A stretch of 10,786 nucleotides of DNA from Chloroflexota bacterium (GTDB lineage Bacteria > Chloroflexota > Limnocylindria > Limnocylindrales > CSP1-4): NCBI GenBank assembly GCA_021801545.1, contig JAJYXX010000146.1, forward strand, positions 1-10,786, read 5' to 3'. A program made the position numbers and the translations under genes. The notes beneath the pieces are model-generated. The model was given only the letters and a program-made list of their open reading frames with translations, was not told where the DNA came from and made no database searches. Shown here one piece after another: positions 5,074-10,786 of this stretch; the first letter of the stretch is position 1; each line of letters begins with the position of its first letter.

Positions 5074-7194
5074 GTGAAGCATGCCGGAGAGATCGTGGAG
5101 ATCCTGGAGGCGTTCGACCTGACGGGCAGCCTGCGCGACGCCGCTCGCCTGGCTGGCTGCTCGCCGATGACCGTCGCGCGGTACGTGCGGCTGCGCGAGG
5201 CGGGCAGGCTCGAGCCCGGTCGGTATGCCCGCCGGGACCAGCTCATCGACCAATACCTGGCCAAGATCGAGGAGTGGGTCGATCGGAGCCACGGCCGGGT
5301 CCGGGCCGACGTCGTCCACGACAAGCTCCGGGCGTTGGGCTTCGAGGGAAGTGAGCGGACGACGAGGCGCGCCGTGGCGGCGGCCAAGAAGGCGTACACG
5401 GCCGGCCATCGGCGGGTCTTCCGACCCTGGATCCCGGAGCCCGGGATGTGGTTCCAGTGGGACTGGGCCGACGGTCCGACGATCGACGGCCGGGGCACCC
5501 TGCTGTGGTGCGCGTGGCTCGCCTGGTCGAGGTTCCGGGTGATCATCCCGACCTGGGACCGGACGATGCCGACGGTCATCGCCTGCGTCGACGAGACCCT
5601 CCGCCGCTTCGGCGGCTCGCCCACGTACGCCCTCACCGATAACGAGCGGACGGTGACCGCCGATCGGGTCGCCGGGATCGCCATCAAGCATCCGGTCATC
5701 GTCGCCACGGGCCGCCACTATGGGCTGACGGTCCACGCCTGCGTGCCCGCCGACCCGGCTTCCAAGGGCGGCTCGGAGAGCACCGTCAAGATCGCCAAGG
5801 CCGACCTCGTCCCGACCGAGGCGAACCTCCTCGAGGAGTACGCCTCGTTCGCCGAGCTACGGGCGGCCTGCGACGCGTTCTGTGCCGAGGTCAACGCTCG
5901 TGACCATCGCGAGACCCGGCGGCCGCCGAATGAGATGCTCGCCGACGAGCGCCGCCGGCTCCACCCGGTCCCCGACGAGCCGTACACGGTCGCCTTCGGC
6001 GTCACCCGCGTCGTCGACGAGGAGTCGACGGTCCGCTATGGCTCGGCGCGCTACTCGGTCCCCCACCAGCTCATCGGCGAGCGGGTCTGGGTCCGCGTCG
6101 CCGGCGACGAGCTCGTCGTCACCCACGTCGGTCAGACCGGCGCCCGTGAGGTTGCCCGCCATCGGCTCACGACGCCCGGCAACCCGCGGATCGATCCTGC
6201 CCACTATCCCGAGCGGAGAACCGATCCGCTCAACCCGCGGCCGCGACCGACGAACCCCGCCGAGGCGGCCTTCCTGGGGCTCGGCCCGGGCGCCGAGCGC
6301 TGGCTGGTCCTCGCCGCCGCCTCGGGCGCCGAGCGCGTCCGGACGAAGATGAACCGGGCGACCGAACTCGCCTCGCTCGTTGGGGATGAGCTCGTCGAGA
6401 CGGCGCTCGCCCTGGCCGCCGAGGCCGGCCGCTTCGGCGATGGCGATCTCGAGTCGATCCTCGAGCACCTCCGGGCCCGGCCGGTCGGACGCTGGGTCGG
6501 ACGAACGCCCCTGCCCGACGCGGCGGGCTCGCTCACCGCCCCACCGCCGCCTGGGAGGCGGTGGGGCGGTGAGCGTGGGCGGTCCACCGATCGATGCGCT
6601 CGCGGTCCGCGAGCGGCTCCGGACGGCGGCCTCCTCGGCCGAGCTCGCCGAGGCCAGGCTCTGGATGCCGCAGGCGCCAGGGTCGGAGTCGCCTCCTCTG
6701 CCGCAGGACCTCATCCGGCTGCTGTTCCGGATGCGCCTGCCGTACATGCGGGCCGCCGCGCCAACGGTCTGCCAGGTCGCGCGGACCGAGGCCTGGGACC
6801 CGGCCCGGGTCCTGACCGTCCTCCTCGCCGAGGAGGTCCACGGCCGCGAGCGCAGCTCCAAGGAGCACCGCCGACAGGTGGCCGGCTTCCCGACCGGCAA
6901 GACATTCCACGCCTGGCGCGAGGCGGACTCGCCGATCCCGCTCGAGACGCAGCGCGCACTGCGGACGCTCGACTGGGTCGGCCGGGCCGAGAACCTCGTC
7001 CTCGTCGGGCCCAGCGGAACCGGAAAGAGCCACCTCGCAGAGGCGATCGGTCACGCCGCGATCGACGCTGGGTTGCGGGTGACCTGGTTCAGCCTCGAGT
7101 CGCTGACCGCGGTCATCACCCGCTCGAAGGTCGACGCCTCGACCCACAAGGTCGTCGAGCGGATCTGCCGCTCGGAGCTGATCGTCGTCGATGA
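5074..7194 (+). CDS. istA: IS21-family transposase IstA (frame runs open past its expected end)
   Basis: This DDE transposase catalyses strand transfer of the IS21 element together with IstB. The N-terminus has a helix-turn-helix (SLRDAARLAGCSPMTVARYV, about 19-38). The rve/integrase core carries D130 in FQWDWADG, D189 in LTDNE and E235 in KGGSES, followed by the usual IS21 beta-barrel and C-terminal region (NRATELASL). The GTG start has GAGGAGAG five bases upstream. Homology ends near position 6530 (~485 residues, normal for IstA). After that the frame stays open to 7194 and gives low-complexity Arg/Pro/Gly sequence that shadows istB. In the -1 frame the same region reads AHRPTAAWEAVGR and stops at TGA 6570-6572, overlapping the istB start as GTGA. 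A one-base deletion, a sequencing error or a programmed -1 shift would explain this; the true protein is then ~499 residues. Confidence 0.9.
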   Translation: MKHAGEIVEILEAFDLTGSLRDAARLAGCSPMTVARYVRLREAGRLEPGRYARRDQLIDQYLAKIEEWVDRSHGRVRADVVHDKLRALGFEGSERTTRRAVAAAKKAYTAGHRRVFRPWIPEPGMWFQWDWADGPTIDGRGTLLWCAWLAWSRFRVIIPTWDRTMPTVIACVDETLRRFGGSPTYALTDNERTVTADRVAGIAIKHPVIVATGRHYGLTVHACVPADPASKGGSESTVKIAKADLVPTEANLLEEYASFAELRAACDAFCAEVNARDHRETRRPPNEMLADERRRLHPVPDEPYTVAFGVTRVVDEESTVRYGSARYSVPHQLIGERVWVRVAGDELVVTHVGQTGAREVARHRLTTPGNPRIDPAHYPERRTDPLNPRPRPTNPAEAAFLGLGPGAERWLVLAAASGAERVRTKMNRATELASLVGDELVETALALAAEAGRFGDGDLESILEHLRARPVGRWVGRTPLPDAAGSLTAPPPPGRRWGGERGRSTDRCARGPRAAPDGGLLGRARRGQALDAAGARVGVASSAAGPHPAAVPDAPAVHAGRRANGLPGRADRGLGPGPGPDRPPRRGGPRPRAQLQGAPPTGGRLPDRQDIPRLARGGLADPARDAARTADARLGRPGREPRPRRAQRNRKEPPRRGDRSRRDRRWVAGDLVQPRVADRGHHPLEGRRLDPQGRRADLPLGADRRR
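6531..6574 (+). promoter_or_regulatory. perfect 18-bp hairpin over the istB start codon
   Basis: GCTCACCGCCCCACCGCC (6531-6548) is the exact complement of 6557-6574, with an 8-base loop GCCTGGGA. The right arm contains the istB GTG (6569-6571), and the GGGAGG ribosome site (6553-6558) straddles loop and stem. Ribosomes finishing istA would melt it, so it looks like a translational-coupling lock. It is also the site where the istA frame loses its stop. Confidence 0.75.
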
Positions 7195-7513
7195 CATCGG
7201 CCAGCTGCCGGCCGGAGAGGACGAGGCCGAGGCCCTGTACCGGCTCGTCGACGCCGCCTACGAACGCAGATCACTCGTGCTGACGTCGAACCTCCATCCG
7301 GCGGCGTTCGACACGATCCTGCCCAAGGGCCTCGCCACGGCGACCGTCGACCGGCTCCTCCACCACGCTCATGTCATCGTCACCGAGGGTCGCAGCCAAC
7401 GGCTCGAGGACGCGTTGACCGGCCGGGGCGTGGTGTCCCTCTTGGAGCAGGCGGACGACGACATTCGAGGTCGATGGCGGACGTCGGATGAACAGGACAC
7501 CGGCCCACGCTGA
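6569..7513 (+). CDS. istB: IS21-family helper ATPase IstB
   Basis: This 314-residue AAA+ ATPase is the DnaC/DnaA-like helper that loads IstA and selects the target. Visible features: the family's N-terminal helical region (RLLFRMRLPYMR, then WDPARVLTVLLAEEV and AGFPTGKTFHAW), the P-loop GPSGTGKSH (147-155, K153), Walker B LIVVDDIG (D208/D209), the YRLVDAAYERRS segment, the sensor TSNLHP and the end-domain ATVDRLLHHAHV. The GTG at 6569 has GGGAGG ten bases upstream and would overlap an istA stop as GTGA. The N-terminus is ~50 residues longer than the commonest IstB proteins. The whole domain set is intact, so it looks functional. Confidence 0.93.
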   Translation: MSVGGPPIDALAVRERLRTAASSAELAEARLWMPQAPGSESPPLPQDLIRLLFRMRLPYMRAAAPTVCQVARTEAWDPARVLTVLLAEEVHGRERSSKEHRRQVAGFPTGKTFHAWREADSPIPLETQRALRTLDWVGRAENLVLVGPSGTGKSHLAEAIGHAAIDAGLRVTWFSLESLTAVITRSKVDASTHKVVERICRSELIVVDDIGQLPAGEDEAEALYRLVDAAYERRSLVLTSNLHPAAFDTILPKGLATATVDRLLHHAHVIVTEGRSQRLEDALTGRGVVSLLEQADDDIRGRWRTSDEQDTGPR

Positions 7514-7544
7514 GGTTCTCGTCGTCGCCCCGACCCGACACCGT

Positions 7545-7572
7545 GGCCAGGGGCGATCCGAAGGTCCTGGCC
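7545..7572 (+). terminator. inverted repeat after istB, weak terminator candidate
   Basis: GGCCAGG (7545-7551) and CCTGGCC (7566-7572) form a 7-bp stem with a 14-base loop. There is no real T-run after it, so intrinsic termination is doubtful. It overlaps a region with weak similarity to the IS end repeats. Confidence 0.3.
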
Positions 7573-7574
7573 CC

Positions 7575-7603
7575 TTGTCCTCTGTGCGGCCCGGGTCTAC
7601 AGT
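7575..7603 (+). promoter_or_regulatory. candidate promoter of the protease gene
   Basis: TTGTCC (7575-7580), a 17-base spacer and TACAGT (7598-7603) precede the protease gene by about 45 bases. It would let the gene be expressed independently of istAB. Confidence 0.5.
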
Positions 7604-7647
7604 CGTCGTTGCACGGGCGCGCGGTCGGCATGGATCGGAGGGCTATC

Positions 7648-8856
7648 ATGCGTCGGTCGATCACAGCGGTCCTGTCGGCACTTGTGCTCGCTCTCTCACT
7701 GCCGGGGCAACCCGCCGACGGAAGCGCCTCAACCCAGGCCCGGACCCCGGCTTCGGCGGATATCGAGGACGCGGTGACGCAGAACACTGCTGAAGCCGTG
7801 ACGGCGGACCTCGAGGCGGTTCGCGAAGCGCGTGGCTGGACGACGAAGCAGCTCGCGGCGTATGAGGCCTCCGAAGCGGCCCTCGACGCAGTTACGGAGC
7901 GGCTGTCGACGGACTACCCGGACGCATTCATCGGGTCAGCCCTCGCGGCTGACCCCACCCAGCCGCCGACGGTGTACGTGAAGGGCCGCGCCCCGGCCGA
8001 CATCCGCGCCCTGGCGGGCGAGCTGGGCGTCGCGTTGGTCGAGGAGCAGCCCTACTCGCTGAATGAACTCGACGTTCGCCTTGCGGCTGTTCAGGAGGCC
8101 ATGGTGTCCGCCGGCTTCGAGGACTTCGTCGTGTCGGCGGACATCCAGCGCGAGGGCGCGATCACGCTGGTCGTCGCCGCTCCCTCGGGAGCGAGCCTGG
8201 CTCCGGTCCTCGCTGGGCTTGCGCCCGAGATCGCGAAGGACATCACGGTTGTCACCGAAGCCGAGCCTGTCGTGGAGCCGCAAGGCGCATTCGGCGGCAT
8301 GAAGCTCCAAGATGGGGGAGTCTTCGAGTGCACGAGTGGATGGACGGTCCGGAGGATCGCAGACGGCGTACGGGGCGTGACGGGCGCAGGACACTGCGAC
8401 GGGATCGACCAGATCAATCATCCGGGTCACGGCGTCCACGCGGCGTTCTTCCGGCAGGAGCACATCGGCCAGTGGGGCGACGTGGAGTGGTACACGACGA
8501 ACGAATTCGAGGCGGACGATTTCTACGCGGACGAATTCAACAACATCCGCGATGTCGCTGCGGTCGAGCCTCGAGCGAACATCGCGATCGGCGAAGCTAT
8601 CTGTGTGTACGGGCGTGCCTCGAACCATCGGGACTGCTCACTCCGCGTCGAGAACCCAGACGTGTTCTGCGGCTTTCCGCAGCAGAAATTGGTCCAGATG
8701 AACGGTGCGGTGACGATCGGTGGGGACAGTGGCGGCGGCTGGTCGTTCAACTTCACGGCCTACGGGGGCCACTTTGGGCTCTGTTGGGGTAAGAGCTCTT
8801 TCTCCGTTGCCGACCTGTTTGACGAGGCACTGGGCGTGGCGGTCGCCGTCACGTAA
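7648..8856 (+). CDS. secreted S1-family (chymotrypsin/streptogrisin-like) serine protease
   Basis: This 402-residue protein has a signal peptide (MRRS followed by hydrophobic ITAVLSALVLALSLPG), a ~190-residue N-terminal region and a C-terminal peptidase domain. The N-terminal part (GWTTKQLAAYEASEAALDAV; FIGSALAADPTQPPTVYVKG; EEQPYSLNELDVRLAAVQEA) resembles the propeptides of actinobacterial S1 proteases. The triad can be placed: H249 in GAGHC, D278 in GDVEW and S361 in GDSGGGW. Several Cys residues fit secreted disulfides. It probably cleaves extracellular protein after pro-domain removal. The start at 7648 is preferred because GGAGGG (7637-7642) lies five bases upstream; upstream in-frame starts would bury the signal peptide. 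It lies between istB and the matching IS21 end, followed 17 bases later by a small membrane-anchored protein gene. Confidence 0.85.
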   Translation: MRRSITAVLSALVLALSLPGQPADGSASTQARTPASADIEDAVTQNTAEAVTADLEAVREARGWTTKQLAAYEASEAALDAVTERLSTDYPDAFIGSALAADPTQPPTVYVKGRAPADIRALAGELGVALVEEQPYSLNELDVRLAAVQEAMVSAGFEDFVVSADIQREGAITLVVAAPSGASLAPVLAGLAPEIAKDITVVTEAEPVVEPQGAFGGMKLQDGGVFECTSGWTVRRIADGVRGVTGAGHCDGIDQINHPGHGVHAAFFRQEHIGQWGDVEWYTTNEFEADDFYADEFNNIRDVAAVEPRANIAIGEAICVYGRASNHRDCSLRVENPDVFCGFPQQKLVQMNGAVTIGGDSGGGWSFNFTAYGGHFGLCWGKSSFSVADLFDEALGVAVAVT

Positions 8857-8873
8857 CCACAGGTTCCCACCGG

Positions 8874-9329
8874 ATGAACCGCAATGTGCTGCGGATCGGA
8901 GCAATCGCCTTGGCGATCGCGGGGGTCGGCCTCGCCGTGATCCTGCGGGGAATTCTCACTCCAATGCCGCCGACCGGACCGCTCGCCCTCGTCGAACCAC
9001 AGCCCGGGAGTCCCCAGGCTCGGACAGAAGGCGTCCTCGAGATCACCGACGAGTGCGTGCGTCTCGTCCACCCGGATGACACGCGCTCGCTCCTCATCTG
9101 GTTCCGTGGATCAGTGACCTGGGACGCGACGGATCGGTCGGTCGCCGTGACCAATCCCGACGGCGGTGACCTGACGCTGCGCAGTGGCGATGCCGTTTCG
9201 ATCACGGGTGGAGGTGGCCCCGCCGCCACACTCGACAGTGCCGGCAGTTGGTTCCGTCGACCTGGGGAAGACTGCACAGCACCGGAGTGGTTCCTCGCTG
9301 TGGATGTCCAGGCCGCCGGGGAGGATTGA
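8874..9329 (+). CDS. small membrane-anchored extracellular protein, function unknown
   Basis: This 151-residue protein begins with a short basic tip and one hydrophobic helix (VLRIGAIALAIAGVGLAVIL, residues 5-24). A beta-rich exterior part follows: GVLEITDECVRLV, LLIWFRGSVTWD, DLTLRSGDAVSITGGGG, and a tail with APEWFLAVDVQ. Two Cys residues could form a disulfide. I recall similar short secreted proteins of unknown role in high-GC bacteria but cannot name a family. It starts 17 bases after the protease stop with only a weak AGG for ribosome binding, so it is probably read from the protease mRNA and coupled to it. A role as partner or immunity factor for the protease is a guess. Confidence 0.7.
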   Translation: MNRNVLRIGAIALAIAGVGLAVILRGILTPMPPTGPLALVEPQPGSPQARTEGVLEITDECVRLVHPDDTRSLLIWFRGSVTWDATDRSVAVTNPDGGDLTLRSGDAVSITGGGGPAATLDSAGSWFRRPGEDCTAPEWFLAVDVQAAGED

Positions 9330-9727
9330 GAAGGGTCGCCGTCGATCGGGGCGGCTATATCGGACAGCGCACCCATGTACGACGCTCGCCTGGCGTCGGC
9401 CGATGCAAATTCTCCTCCAGCGGCCGACGATCTTCACGACGGAACCTGGCGTGGCCGCCAAGACGCTCGCCATCGACGCACGAAGTGTCATCGGCCTCGG
9501 GCGATGCGCGCGTGCGCTCGGCTCTGACGCCGGACGCGGTCGAGGTCGAGGTGGTCGAGTGACGGTCGTCTCCGGCTGTGCCCACGCCTCCAACCAACGG
9601 GAGTTACCCCGGTGATCCGACGCGATGGAGGGGCGTCCTGACGATGAGTCACCCACGGCCAAACGCTGCTGGGCAATCAGCCATGGGCAGACCGAGATGC
9701 CACGAACCCATGCGTCGTGACAGCGCT
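9330..9727. other. gene-free stretch inside the IS21 boundaries
   Basis: About 400 bases with open frames on both strands but no start with a ribosome site, no recognisable domain and no codon pattern that singles out one frame. It may be decayed coding sequence. No terminator was seen after 9329. Confidence 0.5.
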
Positions 9728-9779
9728 GCCCGTCCAGATTTCGTGGCCGCGGCTGTCCAGATTCTGCTGTCCCTTGACA
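9728..9779 (-). repeat. IS21 right end, inverted terminal repeats
   Basis: Read on the minus strand, 9752-9731 gives CCGCGGCCACGAAATCTGG plus ACG, matching the fourth left repeat, and 9773-9753 gives GGGACAGCAGAATCTGGACAG, a second, diverged unit written here as GGGACAGCAG then AATCTGGACAG. The tip reads TGTCAA at 9779-9774, the TG...CA form typical of IS21. Confidence 0.65.
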
Positions 9780-9792
9780 GCGCCCGCCCGCG

Positions 9793-9837
9793 ACGCGGCA
9801 GAGTGGTACCGGACCACGCGGCATAGTGGTACCGACC
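9793..9837 (+). repeat. two 22-23-bp tandem repeats with GGTACC core
   Basis: ACGCGGCAGAGTGGTACCGG plus ACC (9793-9815) is followed at once by ACGCGGCATAGTGGTACCGA plus CC (9816-9837). They differ by one substitution and one deletion. They start 13 bases beyond the IS21 right tip and resemble transposase-binding end repeats of another insertion sequence, or an operator pair. No matching partner was found in the window. Confidence 0.6.
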
Positions 9838-9890
9838 TCGCGCTTGACTCGCCCGCCCTACGGTCGGATCGTGGCCGCCAGCGCCTCCCA

Positions 9891-10190
9891 TCAGGTGCCG
9901 AATGCCACCGCGAACGCCGCGCCGCGGTGCGTGGTGTCCGGCGCCTGCAGATCCGCCCGGCGGATCTCCGGGGCCAGGCGCTCGACGATGGTCCGCGCCT
10001 CGATCGCCCTGATGATCGTCGGTTCGGCATCCGGTCCGCCGAACCCGAGCACGACCGCTACGACCGCAAACCGTGCGATCCAGTCGGCGTTCGTCGGCAC
10101 CGGCCCCAGCCAGTCGCGCATGCCGGCGTGGCGCGTCAGTGCGGTATCTCGCCGTCCCGTGGCGATACGAGCGCGGTGGTGCTCGATCAC
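9891..10190 (-). CDS. unidentified small protein, possibly an N-terminally truncated gene
   Basis: The 99-residue frame has mostly G/C third positions and reads like real protein, with ADWIARFAVVAVVLGFGG, EPTIIRAIEARTIVERL and APEIRRADLQAPD. I do not recognise the family. The only start in reach is a GTG at 10190 without a visible ribosome site, and an in-frame stop lies at 10218-10220. It may be the surviving C-terminal part of a longer gene lost when neighbouring elements inserted. It points away from the AbiEi-like gene, whose promoter occupies the space between them. The plus-strand frame across the same bases is Ser/Arg/Ala-rich and less convincing. Confidence 0.45.
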   Translation of the reverse strand: MIEHHRARIATGRRDTALTRHAGMRDWLGPVPTNADWIARFAVVAVVLGFGGPDAEPTIIRAIEARTIVERLAPEIRRADLQAPDTTHRGAAFAVAFGT

Positions 10191-10193
10191 CGG

Positions 10194-10221
10194 TTGCCAT
10201 TCGTGACAGATCGGATATTAT
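10194..10221 (+). promoter_or_regulatory. promoter of the AbiEi-like gene (leaderless)
   Basis: TTGCCA (10194-10199), a 16-base spacer and TATTAT (10216-10221), ending seven bases before the ATG at 10229. The -35 box is identical to that of the island operon at 823. No Shine-Dalgarno is present, so a leaderless mRNA is likely. Confidence 0.65.
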
Positions 10222-10228
10222 TGCTTAC

Positions 10229-10786
10229 ATGGAACAGGAGCTGCAATCCGAACTGATCAGTCGCCACGTCCCTCGGTGGGTCTCGCGCGCTGTCGCCGAC
10301 TTCGAGATCTTCGGTCGTGACGTCGTGTCGACGAACGACGTGGCAGCCGCGCTCGGCGTCGCCATCGGTTCGCGGCGGCTGAGGAACACGATCCACGAGC
10401 TCGTCAAGCTCGGCTGGCTCCGTCCGCTTCCGGCGCGCGGCACGTACGAGTTCCTCGGTGCGCATGGAGGCCCATTCCCGTCGGGCGACCCCCTGATCGA
10501 GGCACGAGCGGTGCGCTCGAGACGATCGGACTTCCGGCTGGCGGTGGTGGGAACTGGGGCCGCCTTCCTGCGCGGATTCGCTGAACGCGCGCCCGACCGG
10601 TACGCGGTCGCCATCGATCGCGACCAGGGCGGGTCCGTCGCCCTCGCCGCCGCGTACCACGTGATCAAGACCACGGGCGGTCGCCTGGCTGGCATCCCCG
10701 ACCTGCGCGACGTCCCCGTGTCGGACGCTGCGCACCTGCTGGCCGACGCCGCGCTGTGGCCGTCCGTGTGCGGCGACCTGCGCGAC
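10229..10786 (+). CDS. AbiEi-like antitoxin, N-terminal part (cut by window end)
   Basis: The 186 visible codons run to the last base without a stop. The N-terminal ~75 residues form a winged-helix pattern: STNDVAAALGV, RRLRNTIHELVKLGWLRPL and ARGTYEFL, the layout of AbiEi antitoxins of type IV AbiE systems (helix-turn-helix, then 'GWL-x-RL...RGxY'). A second domain follows (GDPLIEARAV; AAYHVIKTTGG; HLLADAALW). Established: AbiEi represses its operon and counteracts AbiEii, a nucleotidyltransferase toxin, protecting against phage. AbiEii would be expected directly downstream, outside the window. The ATG is fixed by the -10 box seven bases upstream. An unrelated winged-helix regulator remains possible. 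Confidence 0.65.
   Translation, partial: MEQELQSELISRHVPRWVSRAVADFEIFGRDVVSTNDVAAALGVAIGSRRLRNTIHELVKLGWLRPLPARGTYEFLGAHGGPFPSGDPLIEARAVRSRRSDFRLAVVGTGAAFLRGFAERAPDRYAVAIDRDQGGSVALAAAYHVIKTTGGRLAGIPDLRDVPVSDAAHLLADAALWPSVCGDLRD

Larger units (their letters stand above)
4888..9779 (+). mobile_element. IS21-family element with apparent passenger genes
   Basis: The left end has four tandem ~23-bp repeats. The fourth shares a 22-base exact match (4960-4981), in inverted orientation, with 9728-9749 at the right. The istA/istB pair lies directly inside the left end. IS21 elements usually end within about 100 bp of istB; here ~2.2 kb with two other genes lies between istB and the matching end. Likely tips are TGT at 4903-4905 (or slightly outside) and ACA at 9777-9779, but no target duplication was found, so the exact limits are uncertain. 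A weaker, degenerate end may lie at 7514-7560. Confidence 0.55.

Noticed and set aside
4867..5736. 289-codon minus-strand frame, and a similar one at 5857-6900
   Set aside because: Both are antisense to istA/istB with no recognisable domain or start signal.
7514..7560. Native IS21 right end directly after istB
   Set aside because: Similarity to the left repeats is partial (about 11 of 16 and 13 of 18 bases), far weaker than the 22-base exact match at 9728-9749. Kept only as an alternative.
9111..9824. 237-codon minus-strand frame
   Set aside because: It runs across the IS21 right end and the small membrane-protein gene, is Arg/Pro/Ser-rich without a domain, and has no start signal.
10187..10735. 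182-codon minus-strand frame opposite the AbiEi-like gene
   Set aside because: The plus strand has a clear promoter, start and winged-helix pattern; the antisense frame has none.

Overview
This is a high-GC bacterial accessory region with almost no essential-looking genes. Codons end mostly in G or C, several genes have a -10 box 6-7 nt upstream of the start codon (leaderless transcripts), and a VapBC-type pair and a secreted S1 protease are present. That suggests a high-GC Actinomycetota or Chloroflexota-like soil or water bacterium. The phylum is an inference and cannot be settled from this window.

Layout. (1) Positions 1-433, minus strand: a Phd/VapB-type antitoxin and the start of its PIN toxin, cut by the window edge. 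(2) 614-690: tRNA-Pro(CGG) with encoded CCA. Its last 17 bases recur at 4664-4680, bounding a ~4.0-kb island. The island holds a tight three-gene operon: a DUF4143-type ATPase, a pRiA4b ORF-3-like protein and a SWIM zinc-finger protein. Inverted copies of a GCACCGCC/AATGTCCCG sequence lie near both inner ends. (3) 4664-4878: a second copy of the island's left end, split by a 97-bp MITE-like inverted-repeat element with an 8-bp target duplication. This looks like the start of a second, tandem island. (4) ~4888-9779: an IS21-family element (istA, istB) with four ~23-bp repeats at its left end. A matching inverted end lies only at 9728-9779, so a secreted S1 serine protease gene and a small membrane-anchored protein gene lie inside the IS boundaries. 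(5) 9780-10786: two 23-bp tandem repeats, a small unidentified minus-strand ORF, and the first 186 codons of an AbiEi-like antitoxin gene cut by the window end.

How it fits together. The window reads as a tRNA-Pro integration hot spot in which small islands accumulated in tandem and were then invaded by a MITE and by an IS21 element. The most unusual points are the integrase-less three-gene island with its duplicated left end, the long hairpins that cover the translation starts of both istA and istB, the missing istA stop codon, and the apparent protease cargo inside an IS21 element.
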